Of a DNA stretch of 64,000 nucleotides, positions 9,377-18,969 are shown one piece after another. Position numbers and translations under genes: made by a program. This stretch comes from Melioribacteraceae bacterium (GTDB lineage: Bacteria > Bacteroidota > Ignavibacteria > Ignavibacteriales > Melioribacteraceae). The notes under the pieces were generated by a model. The model ran no database searches. It was not told the DNA's origin and saw only the letters and a program-made list of their open reading frames with translations. The stretch's first letter is position 1. The number at the start of each line of letters is the position of its first letter. Location: positions 124,001 to 188,000 of the forward strand of contig JAEINS010000001.1 in NCBI GenBank assembly GCA_016342755.1, read 5' to 3'.

Positions 9377-10495
9377 ATGAAAGTACCATTTTTAGACCTG
9401 AAAGCTCAATATCAATCAATTAAAGAAGAAGTTAACCCTGCTATTCAAAATGTTTTAGATAACACTGCTTATATTATGGGTAAACCTGTAAACGAATTCG
9501 AAGAAAAATTTGCAAAACTGCATAATGTTAAATACTGCTTTGGATTAAGTTCAGGAACCGACGGCAACCATATGGTTTTATGGGCTTTAGGTATTGGATT
9601 TGGTGATGAAGTGATTTTGCCGGCTAATACATTTATTGCAACAGCATGGGGCGCAACTTTATGCGGTGCTACTCCGGTATTTGCTGATTGTGAAGCTGAT
9701 AGTTATAATTTAGATCCTAAAAGTGTTGAAGCGGCAATAACTGAAAAAACAAAAGCAATTGTTGCAGTCCATTTATACGGTCAGCCAGCTAATATGGCAG
9801 CATTAAAAGAAGTTGCGGACCGACATAATATTTATTTAGTTGAAGATGCAGCTCAGGCTCATTTGGCCGAATTTAACGGTCAGCCAGTTGGAAGTCTTTC
9901 TATTGCGACATCATTCAGTTTTTATCCCGGCAAGAACCTGGGCGCCTACGGTGAAGCGGGTGCTGTTGTAACTAATGATGAAAAGTTAGCAGAAAAATTT
10001 AGAATGATTAGAGAACAGGGTCAATCTAAAAAATATTATCACGAAGTTTTTGGCCATAATTATAGAATGTCCGGAATTCAGGGAGCAGTATTAAACGTAA
10101 AAGTTAATCATATTGCCTATTGGACCAATGAAAGACGCAGATGTGCCACTAAATATAATGAATTATTAGGTGATGTTGCCGAAATAAAACTACCTAAAGA
10201 AATGCCTTATGCTAAACATGTTTATCATTTATTTGTTATCCAGGTACTGGAAGGAACTGAAAAACGTGATGAATTGCAAACTTTCCTAGGTGAAAATGAT
10301 GTGGCTTCAGGATTACATTATCCTGTTCCTTTACACATGCAAAATTGTTTTAAAAATTATGGTTATAAAGAAGGTGATTTCCCTGAAACAGAAAAACTGG
10401 CTTCAAGAGGACTTTCATTACCAATATTTCCGGAATTAACAGATGAAATGATTGAATATACTGCTAGTGTAGTTAAAAAGTTCTTTTCGAAGTAA
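9377..10495 (+). CDS. DegT/DnrJ/EryC1/StrS PLP-dependent sugar aminotransferase
   Basis: This 372-residue aminotransferase converts a keto-sugar nucleotide to an amino sugar. It starts with the family hallmark VPFLDLKAQY and has the substrate loop LSSGTDGNHMVLWALG, the cofactor region LVEDAAQAH, and the internal-aldimine lysine Lys186 in SFYPGKNLGAYGEAG. The C-terminal LHYPVPLHMQ motif is also intact. The enzyme is cytoplasmic and implies that the polymer contains an amino sugar, which fits the deacetylase and acetyltransferases of the locus. The start ATG has AGAGGGAATA upstream. It closes the first run of the locus, with a 98-nt gap before the next gene. Confidence 0.93.
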   Translation: MKVPFLDLKAQYQSIKEEVNPAIQNVLDNTAYIMGKPVNEFEEKFAKLHNVKYCFGLSSGTDGNHMVLWALGIGFGDEVILPANTFIATAWGATLCGATPVFADCEADSYNLDPKSVEAAITEKTKAIVAVHLYGQPANMAALKEVADRHNIYLVEDAAQAHLAEFNGQPVGSLSIATSFSFYPGKNLGAYGEAGAVVTNDEKLAEKFRMIREQGQSKKYYHEVFGHNYRMSGIQGAVLNVKVNHIAYWTNERRRCATKYNELLGDVAEIKLPKEMPYAKHVYHLFVIQVLEGTEKRDELQTFLGENDVASGLHYPVPLHMQNCFKNYGYKEGDFPETEKLASRGLSLPIFPELTDEMIEYTASVVKKFFSK

Positions 10496-10593
10496 GCTGT
10501 TAAAACTTCGGAAAATTATTATTATAAATTCTGAAATTCATATGTTTTCTAATATGGTAATAGAAAAACTCCTAAAATGTAGAATGAGGAAAA

Positions 10594-12837
10594 ATGAACA
10601 ATATCAATAATTTTAGTAATCAAAGTTCACGTAGAGAATTGCCTACAAATAGTTTAAAAGACTATTTGCTGCTTTTTAGGAGAAATTTTTTAACAATCTT
10701 TCTTTTTACATTTATAGCTATTATCGGAGCTTCAATATATGCTTATACAGCTCCGGATATTTATATTGCAAATGCGCTGTTAAAAGTTTCTAAACCCAAA
10801 GGCAGTATTCTTGATAATCAGGATTTTGGGGTCAGTGATTTTCAGAGCAACAGATATATTTCTAATGAAATTTTAGTTATGGGTAATATCACTATAAGGG
10901 AACAGGTTGCCCGTGAAATTATAGATTCATTTAAGGTGATTAATCAGCCTGATGATTTTGATATGTTATTAACTGAACCTTCTGAAAATAATAAAAAAAG
11001 AGAATTAAGACATTCTCAATCAATTGCTGGTTTATTAAGCAAAAACGTGAGTATTACTCAGAAACAAGGTTTAGACTTTATCGAAATTTTATGTGAATCA
11101 ACGTCTCCAAGAGAAGCAGCTTTAATGACAAATACCTATGCCAGTGCGTACAGAAAATTTAACTTAATTGATAACAGACAACAAGTAACTAGTGTTAAAA
11201 ACTTTCTTTATCAGCAGAGGCAAGAAAAAATAAGTGATTTAGCTTCGGCGGAAGAAGAAGTCCGGGGATATAAACTTCAAAAAGGTGCAGTTAAATTAGA
11301 CCAGCAGGCATCCACATTAATTGATAAACTTACTGAATTTGAATCAAAAAGGAATGCGCTTAAAATTGAAATGTCAATTTTTGAAGATCAATTAAAGAAT
11401 TATAAAAAGGAACTTGATAGAATAGATCCTTCTATCTCTGAATATTTTGCCAGTATGTCCTCAGAGCCATATATTGAAAGAATTAGGGATGAAATTGCCA
11501 GGATACAGGCTCAGAAGACTATTGCTCTGGCAAATAATAAGGAACTGAGAAATAACATTCCGGTTATTGAAAAATATGATTCCCAGATAGAAGCTTTAAC
11601 TGAAGAATTAAATAGTAAATATGATGAATTTAAATCAGTTATTTACACTTCTAGTCCGGCTGAAATTAAACAACTGACAAATAAAATATTTGAAACAGAA
11701 GTTAAATATCAATCTCAAAAGGCATCCTTTGTACAATTAAATTTAGTAATAAAAGGATATGAGGGTGAATTTAATCAAATGCCGCGCAGAACTCTTGAGT
11801 TAGCACGTCTTGAGAGAGAAAAAATGTCCTATGAAAAACTATATTTATTAATAGAGAATAAATATCAGCAGGCTTTAATTGATGAACAATCTATTTCCGG
11901 GAATGTTCTTATAATGAATAAAGCCAGAATTCCTAGAGCTCCGGCAAAGCCAAATAGAATGTTTATAATTTTAGCCTCGCTTATGGGCGGATTATTTATG
12001 GGCTTTTCTTTTGTTTATGTGAAAAACTATTTTGATAGAGCTGTTAAAAACCCTGAAGATTTAGAAGAAATTGGTCACAATGTACTTTCATGGATACCAA
12101 AAGTTACAACTCTTGGTAAAAAGAGTACAAAGTCAGAGTTGATAGTTACGGATAATAATTTTGATATTTCTTCTGAAGCATTTAAAACTTTAAGGACAAG
12201 AATCCAATTTTCAAAGCTTTCAAAAACTACAAAAATGATTTTAATAACTAGCTCAGCACCCGCTGAAGGAAAATCTTTTATTGCGGCAAATATGGCGGCT
12301 AGTTTTGCTTTGGCTAATAAACGGACTGTTCTTGTTGATTGTGATCTTAGAAAACCAAGAGTGCATAAATTGTTTAAATCAAGAGAAGGTAATGGATTAA
12401 CAAATTATTTCTTTGGTAAATGTTCTTTAGAAGATATTTTCAAAAAAACAGCCGTTAGAAATTTAGAATATATTGCAGCCGGAACAATACCTCCAAATCC
12501 TTCTGAGATTATTGGCTCCACTCAAATGAAATCGTTTCTAATGGATCTTAGGGAGGAATATGATTATGTGATAATAGATTCTCCTCCAATTTTAGCGGTT
12601 TCTGATTCCGAAATTCTGTCGAGAGTTGCGGACGCTTCAATTCTGGTAACAAAAGCTGATGCTACAGAAATTGAATGGATAAATAAATCAGTGGATCTTT
12701 TGGAAAATGAGAATAATTCATTTATTGGAATTATTTTTAATCAGTATAATTATAAAAAAGGCAATAGCAGTTATTACAAATATAATAGCGGATATTATAC
12801 AGAAAATTCTACAACAAAAAGTAAAAAGAGAAAATAA
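10594..12837 (+). CDS. Wzc-like polysaccharide co-polymerase with tyrosine autokinase domain
   Basis: The 747-residue protein combines an N-terminal Wzz domain (first membrane helix about residues 32-51, coiled-coil periplasmic part about 190-440, second helix about 456-476) with a cytoplasmic BY-kinase domain. Walker A is SSAPAEGKS (about 552-560) and Walker A' is VLVDCDLRKPR (about 580-590). The C-terminal tail carries seven tyrosines in YNY, SYYKY and GYY clusters, the usual autophosphorylation sites. It controls chain length and export in Wzx/Wzy systems. The start is supported by GAGGAAAA just upstream. No cognate low-molecular-weight phosphatase is visible in the window. The preceding 98-nt gap contains TCTAATAT (10548-10555), a possible -10 region. 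Confidence 0.93.
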   Translation: MNNINNFSNQSSRRELPTNSLKDYLLLFRRNFLTIFLFTFIAIIGASIYAYTAPDIYIANALLKVSKPKGSILDNQDFGVSDFQSNRYISNEILVMGNITIREQVAREIIDSFKVINQPDDFDMLLTEPSENNKKRELRHSQSIAGLLSKNVSITQKQGLDFIEILCESTSPREAALMTNTYASAYRKFNLIDNRQQVTSVKNFLYQQRQEKISDLASAEEEVRGYKLQKGAVKLDQQASTLIDKLTEFESKRNALKIEMSIFEDQLKNYKKELDRIDPSISEYFASMSSEPYIERIRDEIARIQAQKTIALANNKELRNNIPVIEKYDSQIEALTEELNSKYDEFKSVIYTSSPAEIKQLTNKIFETEVKYQSQKASFVQLNLVIKGYEGEFNQMPRRTLELARLEREKMSYEKLYLLIENKYQQALIDEQSISGNVLIMNKARIPRAPAKPNRMFIILASLMGGLFMGFSFVYVKNYFDRAVKNPEDLEEIGHNVLSWIPKVTTLGKKSTKSELIVTDNNFDISSEAFKTLRTRIQFSKLSKTTKMILITSSAPAEGKSFIAANMAASFALANKRTVLVDCDLRKPRVHKLFKSREGNGLTNYFFGKCSLEDIFKKTAVRNLEYIAAGTIPPNPSEIIGSTQMKSFLMDLREEYDYVIIDSPPILAVSDSEILSRVADASILVTKADATEIEWINKSVDLLENENNSFIGIIFNQYNYKKGNSSYYKYNSGYYTENSTTKSKKRK

Positions 12838-12898
12838 ATTATTCTCATGGATTGATAACTAATAAACAAAATAAATAATTTGCTAAACTGATTTTAGT

Positions 12899-13963
12899 AT
12901 GCTAGAACTAAAAAGAATCCATTCTGTTGCTGAATTGCAAGAATTTAGAAATGAATGGATAAAGATTGAAAAAAAATATTCGTTTTTTCAGTCATGGCAG
13001 TGGAATTATCAATGGATTAATACAGTTCTTGTTAATGATGATAATTCCGAACTGGATGTTTGGATTATTTTTAATGAAGGTAAAATTATTGCAATTTTGC
13101 CTTTTTTTATGAAACCCATTCGTTTCACTCCGATTAAAGTTTTGTATTTTCTATCAGCCAGAATGTCTTATGATTATGATGTTTTGCTTTCAGAAGATAT
13201 AAAAGAAGAAGATATAGATGATTTAATCCGTTTATTAAAAAACAATTTGTCTTTTACTTCATTTCTTCATTTACGCCATATGAATGAAGACAGTAAATTT
13301 ACTAAGCGTTTAATTGAATTAAACTATGCTATTCCTCAGTGTAAAAGAATTAAAGTTTTGTACGATCCATTAATAACAGATCATACAAAAAGGCTGCATA
13401 AACACACTAGAGAATCTATTAGGATGAGAACTAACAGACTTTTTAAACAAACAAAAGCCGAATTAAGAGTAATGAGAGACGGATCATTACAATCTTCTTT
13501 TGATGAATTAATCCTTTTGCATAACAAAAGGTTTAATAGTCGCTCAAAAAAAACTATTTTAGCTGGAAATAATCTATTATTCCTAAAAAAAGTTATAGAG
13601 GAGATACCAGATAAATTTGAAATAGTTGAACTTGTTAGTGATTCTAATGTAATTGCATCTCATCTGGCAATTGTAGAAAAGGAAAACTACTATTCTATTA
13701 ATACTGGCTTTGATCCTGTATTTGCCTGGTATTCTCCAAATAAGATTTTATTAAATGCGGCAATAACAAGAGCCTTTAATGATTTGAAATTGAAATATTT
13801 TGATCTTGGTCCGGGTTATGAAAGTTACAAATACAGTTGGAATCCGTCAGAATTTGAAAATTATTTTTGCTGCCTAAGTGGAAAAAGTGTATTTTCAAAA
13901 CTATCAGCATTTATTTATAAAACACTTTTTATAGTTACAATAAAAAAAGCGATTCAAAAATAA
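12899..13963 (+). CDS. CelD/BcsL-type GNAT acetyltransferase (copy 1)
   Basis: The 354-residue protein has the features of the Acetyltransf_6 group (CelD/BcsL, distantly FemAB-like). These include an N-terminal W-rich motif (FFQSWQWNYQWI, residues about 28-39), a basic central helix (HTRESIRMRTNRL) and the C-terminal FDLGPGYESYKYSWNP signature (near 13799-13846). Members act in cellulose or other exopolysaccharide loci and probably acylate or otherwise N-modify a glycan precursor. A clear paralogue lies at 16703-17773 with the same signature motifs, so the pair arose by duplication and may have distinct acceptors. No good Shine-Dalgarno sequence precedes the ATG. Confidence 0.8.
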   Translation: MLELKRIHSVAELQEFRNEWIKIEKKYSFFQSWQWNYQWINTVLVNDDNSELDVWIIFNEGKIIAILPFFMKPIRFTPIKVLYFLSARMSYDYDVLLSEDIKEEDIDDLIRLLKNNLSFTSFLHLRHMNEDSKFTKRLIELNYAIPQCKRIKVLYDPLITDHTKRLHKHTRESIRMRTNRLFKQTKAELRVMRDGSLQSSFDELILLHNKRFNSRSKKTILAGNNLLFLKKVIEEIPDKFEIVELVSDSNVIASHLAIVEKENYYSINTGFDPVFAWYSPNKILLNAAITRAFNDLKLKYFDLGPGYESYKYSWNPSEFENYFCCLSGKSVFSKLSAFIYKTLFIVTIKKAIQK

Positions 13964-14005
13964 TTAATGTTTTTTCTCAGTAATAATAATTAAAACTAAT
14001 AACTT

Positions 14006-14818
14006 ATGATAACTCCTGTAACGCTCATAGATTCTCATGTTCATTTTCAAAATTGTTTTACACTAGAAACATTTTTATGGAATTCTTACAGCAATTTTAA
14101 AAGAAACGCTGAAAAAATTGGCAGCAATAAGAATTTTAACTCATTTCTATTTTTAACTGATGGCTATGAAGAAGGATATAAAAGGATATTAAAAAGTATT
14201 AACAGAGATTTATATTATTCCGGGAATAAAATATCATTAATTAAATCGGCGGATGAAGAAAGCATAAATGTTAAAATTAACGATAGTAATATTTACATTA
14301 TTCCGGGAAAGCAAATAATTACTAAAGAAAATCTGGAAGTTCTGGTTGTTGGATCAAATAAAACAAGTAGTAAAAAAACGGATGTTTATTCAACAATTAG
14401 AGATTTGTCCAAGTCCGGTAATTTAGTAATCCTTCCTTTAGGTATTGGAAAATGGCTGGGTAAAAGAGGTCTTATTGTTGACGACATTATTAAAAAAGGG
14501 CTGATTAGCTTTTTAGGTGATAATGGCGGTGTTTCTTCTTTTATAAAATCACCCCGGCAATTTGAATCAGCTAAAAATTTGGAAATAAGAATTTTACCGG
14601 GAACTGATCCTCTTCCAATAAAATCGGAAATAGACAGACCCGGTTCATTTGGTTTTTTTCTGAAAGAATGTAAAATAGATAAGAATAAACCATTCAGTTC
14701 ACTATTAACCTGCCTTAAAATACCTCAAAAAGAAATAATATCTTATGGGCACCGTATTTCTTTTCTAAATCTTATTAAGTATCAAATTTATATGCGGTAT
14801 TTAAAATTCACCAAATAA
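14006..14818 (+). CDS. PHP-like / metal-dependent hydrolase-like protein
   Basis: This is a 270-residue protein of unknown substrate. The N-terminal IDSHVHFQ (residues 8-15) is a D-x-H-x-H metal-binding motif of amidohydrolase and PHP proteins. Later segments NLVILPLGIGKWLG, SFLGDNGG and LPGTDPLP, plus a C-terminal GHRIS, could supply further metal ligands, but the full set of PHP motifs is not evident. There is no signal peptide. It lies between a GNAT protein and a GlpD-like oxidoreductase. A role as phosphatase or deacylase acting on the same intermediate is only a guess from context. Confidence 0.5.
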   Translation: MITPVTLIDSHVHFQNCFTLETFLWNSYSNFKRNAEKIGSNKNFNSFLFLTDGYEEGYKRILKSINRDLYYSGNKISLIKSADEESINVKINDSNIYIIPGKQIITKENLEVLVVGSNKTSSKKTDVYSTIRDLSKSGNLVILPLGIGKWLGKRGLIVDDIIKKGLISFLGDNGGVSSFIKSPRQFESAKNLEIRILPGTDPLPIKSEIDRPGSFGFFLKECKIDKNKPFSSLLTCLKIPQKEIISYGHRISFLNLIKYQIYMRYLKFTK

Positions 14819-14925
14819 TTTTAACTGCAATAAAATTTGCCCCTTCATTAAATAATTCCAATTAAAAATCTGAAATTGATGTATTTCACGATATAGTTAC
14901 AATTAAATTAAAGTTTTTTTTACAA

Positions 14926-16566
14926 ATGAAACGATCTTTAGACTCAATCAATAATACTGAATTTGATGTTGTTATTATTGGAGCGGGAATTTACGGCTCT
15001 TCTTTGGCATGGTCTTGTTCAAGAGTCGGACTAAAAGTTTGTCTGATTGAGAAACACGATTTTGGAAGCGGTGTTTCGGCAAATAGTCATAGATTAATTT
15101 ATGGCGGATTACAGTATTTAATGGATCTTGATTTTCTTAGTACTATTCAGTCTAAAAACGAACGTAAACGGCTTATGAAAATTGCTCCGCATTTGGTAAA
15201 TCCGAAGAAATGCATTTTACCATTTTATAATAAAGGTTTAAATCGGAAATCAGTTTTATGGCTCGGATTAAAAGTTTTTGATTTTATTTCATTTGACAGA
15301 AACATTGATATGGAAAACTCGAAAAAAATTGGTGCCAGTAAAATAATTAGTAAAAGCAAAACAGTGGCGTCGTTTCCATTTCTACTTAAAAAGGATCTGG
15401 GCGGCAGTGCTGTCTGGTCCGATAGTTTTTGCAATAATACAGAACGTTTGGTTCTCTCATTTATTAAAACGGCAACAAGAAAAAAGACAATTGCTCTTAA
15501 TTATGTAGAGGCCGTAAATTATGAAATAATAAATAATGAAATAAAAGCAGTAAAAGTTAAAGATTTAATTTCAGGTAATTTGTTTGATATCAATACTAAA
15601 TTTGTTATCAATTCATCAGGTTACGAAAGCAATAGTTTATTTGTGTCTAATTTATCCCATAATACCGGGGAATGGATAGGAGGTATAAACTTAGTTATTT
15701 CAAAATTATATGATAAAGATTTTACAATAGGATTGCGATCTCCCGGTAAAGATTCAAAAATGTATGTGGCTACATCGTGGAATAATTTTACTATAATTGG
15801 TACTGAATGGTATAATCTGGATTCAAATAATTTTGAGGTTACCGAAGATAAATGTCTGCAATTTATAGAAAAGTTCAATAAAACCTTTCCTAATGCAAAT
15901 GTATCGGGAAATGATATTCTGTATGTTTTTAGTGGGATAATTCCAGCCAGGGATGGTAAAGCTCTGAAAAAGGAGAGAATATTAGCTGAATCGGAACATG
16001 AAATTTCAAACTTAATTGATGTTATTGGTGTGCAGTATACAACTGCTGCAGGTGTTTCTGAGAAAGTTGTTAAAATGTTATCAAAAAGATTTGATTTCAC
16101 CTGGATATCCAAAAATTTTAAGCAGCTTGTTGGCGGAGAGATTAAAGACCTTAATGAATTTATAAAGTATTATTATAATACATGGGGAAACCGGTACCCG
16201 AAAAAATTGATTAGGAATGTAATAAATAATTATGGAAGTGAATCTGAAAATATTTTTCAGTACGCAGAAGAATTTAGAAGAAAAGGCTCTGATATAGATG
16301 AGTCGATTTTATTTGCAAAAGTTTTTTTTGCCGTTGAAAATGAAATGGCACTTAAATTAACGGATGTAATTTTTAGAAGAACAAATATTGGTTTTACAAA
16401 TGAGTTTGGAGAAATCCAAATAGAAAAAATTGCAAAATTTATGCAGCAGAGGTGCAATTGGACTGAGCTGAGAATGAAAAACGAAATAGCCGGTGTTTAT
16501 TCATATTATCCAGACTTTATAAAAAAATGGACCAGAAATAATAATTTTCAGCAAAGTGAAAATTGA
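14926..16566 (+). CDS. GlpD-like FAD-dependent oxidoreductase (long copy)
   Basis: The 546-residue protein is related to aerobic glycerol-3-phosphate dehydrogenase. The FAD-binding GxGxxG fold is VVIIGAGIYGSSLAW (residues about 15-29), followed by the acidic strand end LIEKHDFGSGVSANS. The substrate-side motif reads RLIYGGLQYL, whereas typical GlpD has KLIHGGLRYL, so the His and Arg are replaced by Tyr and Gln. A GVQYTTAAGVSEKV stretch corresponds to the late GKxTTYR region, and a C-terminal helical domain (about 400-546) is present. It probably oxidises a polyol-phosphate or sugar-type substrate at the inner membrane face, with quinone as acceptor. Its place in a glycan locus argues against routine glycerol catabolism. 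Confidence 0.75.
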   Translation: MKRSLDSINNTEFDVVIIGAGIYGSSLAWSCSRVGLKVCLIEKHDFGSGVSANSHRLIYGGLQYLMDLDFLSTIQSKNERKRLMKIAPHLVNPKKCILPFYNKGLNRKSVLWLGLKVFDFISFDRNIDMENSKKIGASKIISKSKTVASFPFLLKKDLGGSAVWSDSFCNNTERLVLSFIKTATRKKTIALNYVEAVNYEIINNEIKAVKVKDLISGNLFDINTKFVINSSGYESNSLFVSNLSHNTGEWIGGINLVISKLYDKDFTIGLRSPGKDSKMYVATSWNNFTIIGTEWYNLDSNNFEVTEDKCLQFIEKFNKTFPNANVSGNDILYVFSGIIPARDGKALKKERILAESEHEISNLIDVIGVQYTTAAGVSEKVVKMLSKRFDFTWISKNFKQLVGGEIKDLNEFIKYYYNTWGNRYPKKLIRNVINNYGSESENIFQYAEEFRRKGSDIDESILFAKVFFAVENEMALKLTDVIFRRTNIGFTNEFGEIQIEKIAKFMQQRCNWTELRMKNEIAGVYSYYPDFIKKWTRNNNFQQSEN

Positions 16567-16702
16567 ATTGTTTTTTTAGTCTGCCAAACAGTAAAAAGCA
16601 GCAAAGTACGTATTATTTTAAAAAGGCAGTTATCCTGGTATTGATAGCCAGAGGATTTGTAAAATAGTGATTTGTAGATCAATTATTTAATCAATAAAAA
16701 TT

Positions 16703-17773
16703 GTGAGAAAAATGTTAACATTAAAGCGTATAAGTTGTTTAGACGAATTAATAAAATATAAAGAAAAATGGATTGAACTAGAAAAAGAACATTTTTTATT
16801 TCAATCCTGGAATTGGAATTTTAATTGGATTAAATCAGTATTGAAAAAAAATAAAAAAATTAAACTTGATGTCTGGATTATTTTTGAGAATAAAGAAGTT
16901 ATTGCCATTTTACCTTTTTTTAAGGAACAAATGTTTTTTCCTAAATTATATATAATACAGTTCTTAGGACATAGAATGAGTTATCATAACGATATTCTTT
17001 TGTCTTCCAAAGTAAATAATGAAAAACTGGTTGCTATTCTTGAGATGTTAAAACAAAACATTGGCTTTTTTTCAACTTTGTTATTAAGACATTTAAGTGC
17101 CAATTCACCTTTAGTAGATGTACTTGATAAGCAAAATATGATACATGAACAATGTAATAGATTAAAATTGTTGTACAATGAAGAAGATACTTCCTCTTTA
17201 TCAAGAATGAAAAATAGTGCAAGGAAAAGCTTTAACAATAGAATTAATCGTCTGGGTAAAAAGCATAACTATTCTTTTGAAATTATAAAGAATGAAAATC
17301 TAATAGAATCGTTTGACAGGATGGTTGGTCTTCATAAAGAAAGATTTAAGAGTAAAAATAAAGAAACATTACTTACTAAAGATAATTTGGAATTTCTCAA
17401 AAAAAATATGCTGGAATCGGAAGACAAGTTTGAAATACTCGAATTAACAAATGAAAATGGATTAATGGCATCCAGACTTATGATAAAAGATAAAGATCAT
17501 TACTTTTGCATAAATGGCGGTTTTAATCCCAAATATTCGGAGTTTTCACCAATGAAAATTTTGTTGAATTATACTATGGACAGAGGATTTAATGACTTAA
17601 ATTTAGAATTTTTTGATTTTGGTCCAGGTTATGAAAAATATAAGTACGATTGGAACCCGGATGAATATAAAAATTATTATTCAGTAATTAGCGGAACAAG
17701 TATCTGGTCAAAATTACAGTCCATTTTATTTGAACAGTTCTTTCAGTATAAATTAAATAAAGCAGTGCAGTAA
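16703..17773 (+). CDS. CelD/BcsL-type GNAT acetyltransferase (copy 2)
   Basis: This is a 356-residue paralogue of the protein at 12899. It shares the N-terminal FQSWNWNFNWI motif, the ILPFF strand, the NRINRL basic helix and the C-terminal FDFGPGYEKYKYDWNP motif (near 17617-17664). It is cytoplasmic with no signal peptide. It is expected to modify a glycan precursor with an acyl group. The in-frame codons give MRKMLTLKRIS. The start listed is a GTG at 16703; ATG at 16712 (residue 4) is equally possible and would align with the start of copy 1 (MLELKRI). A 136-nt gap without a recognisable gene precedes it. Confidence 0.8.
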   Translation: MRKMLTLKRISCLDELIKYKEKWIELEKEHFLFQSWNWNFNWIKSVLKKNKKIKLDVWIIFENKEVIAILPFFKEQMFFPKLYIIQFLGHRMSYHNDILLSSKVNNEKLVAILEMLKQNIGFFSTLLLRHLSANSPLVDVLDKQNMIHEQCNRLKLLYNEEDTSSLSRMKNSARKSFNNRINRLGKKHNYSFEIIKNENLIESFDRMVGLHKERFKSKNKETLLTKDNLEFLKKNMLESEDKFEILELTNENGLMASRLMIKDKDHYFCINGGFNPKYSEFSPMKILLNYTMDRGFNDLNLEFFDFGPGYEKYKYDWNPDEYKNYYSVISGTSIWSKLQSILFEQFFQYKLNKAVQ

Positions 17774-17807
17774 TAAAAAATATTTTTATTGAACCGGCGG
17801 TTATATC

Positions 17808-18953
17808 ATGAAAATTTTAGTCATAGCACCTCAGCCTTTTTATCAGGAACGTGGTACCCCAATTGCAATTAAATTGCTGACTGAAACCTTATGTGAATTT
17901 GATAATGAAGTAGATCTTCTTACATATAATGAAGGAGAAGATGTTGTATTCAAAAACTTAAAAATTATTAGAATTCCTTCCTTTCCGTTTCTTAAAAATT
18001 ACAAAATTGGTTTTTCAATAAAAAAAATACTAGCCGATATATTACTTTTTTGCACTTTTACAAGATTGGTTGTTTTTAACAAATACGATGTTGTTCACGC
18101 TGTAGAAGAATCAATTTTTTTCACACTACTATATAAGCCGTTTTTGAAAGGTAAAATTATTTATGATATGGATTCTTCGTTAGCAGACCAATTAGCGGAA
18201 AAATACAAATTATTTAAGGGGATGAAATTATTTTTGGAAAGTTTAGAAAAAGCTGCAATTAAATATTCCGATATTATTGTTATAGTTTGTAAGGCTTTGT
18301 TAGAAAAGGTAGAAGGATATTATCCCGACAAACCTGCTTTTCTATTAGAAGATATAGCCTTTGAAAATGATAAAACTGCAATAACTGAAAATATTAGATA
18401 TATTTTAAAGTTTGATGGTCTTTTGGCATTATATGTAGGTAATTTAGAAAGCTATCAGGGTATAAAACTTCTAATAGACGGAATTGCGGAGGTTGAAACT
18501 GATATTGAGTATAAAGTTGCAATAATTGGCGGAGAGGAATCAGATATTAATTTTTATCAAAAATATTTAGAACAAATTGGTCTTACCGGCAAAATTAAAT
18601 TTCTAGGTAAAAAACCTTTTAACGCATTAGGCAATTATCTGGATCAGACTGATATTCTACTTTCGCCAAGGCTTAAAGGGAATAATACACCAATGAAGAT
18701 CTACTCATATCTGGCTTCCGGGAAGCCAGTTATGGCAACATCAATAAGTTCACACACACAGATTTTAAGTGATGATAATTCATTTTTATTTGATGTTACT
18801 CCTAAAGCATTTTCCAAAACTTTTAAAGAAATTTTAGAAAATGATAATAAGAGGGAAGTAATTGGAAAAGCCGGACAAATTTTGGCAAAAGAAAAATATT
18901 CTATTGAAGCATATAAAAGAAAATTAAAAAATATTTATAATTCAATTAATTAA
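17808..18953 (+). CDS. Glycosyltransferase family 4
   Basis: This 381-residue GT-B glycosyltransferase has N-terminal APQPFYQERGTPI, typical of GT4 enzymes that start with an APxPF-type loop. It has a central ALYVGNLESYQG hinge and the donor-binding PMKIYSYLASGKPVMAT region (near 18690-18740). The usual first Glu of the E-x7-E pair is replaced in this segment (NNTPMKIYSYLASG), as in a subset of the family. It sits between the second GNAT gene and the second GlpD-like gene and presumably adds a sugar to the same intermediate. The upstream GGCGG is only a weak ribosome-binding site. Confidence 0.85.
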   Translation: MKILVIAPQPFYQERGTPIAIKLLTETLCEFDNEVDLLTYNEGEDVVFKNLKIIRIPSFPFLKNYKIGFSIKKILADILLFCTFTRLVVFNKYDVVHAVEESIFFTLLYKPFLKGKIIYDMDSSLADQLAEKYKLFKGMKLFLESLEKAAIKYSDIIVIVCKALLEKVEGYYPDKPAFLLEDIAFENDKTAITENIRYILKFDGLLALYVGNLESYQGIKLLIDGIAEVETDIEYKVAIIGGEESDINFYQKYLEQIGLTGKIKFLGKKPFNALGNYLDQTDILLSPRLKGNNTPMKIYSYLASGKPVMATSISSHTQILSDDNSFLFDVTPKAFSKTFKEILENDNKREVIGKAGQILAKEKYSIEAYKRKLKNIYNSIN

Positions 18954-18969
18954 AATTTTGGATTTTGGA

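Noticed and set aside
15621..16112. 163-codon minus-strand frame inside the long GlpD-like gene
   Set aside because: It lies wholly opposite a gene with clear family motifs; its product looks like no family and has no ribosome-binding site. It is a shadow frame.
16567..16702. Imperfect hairpin around TCCTGG...CCAGAGGA as terminator
   Set aside because: Short, bulged stem and no T-run; not supported.
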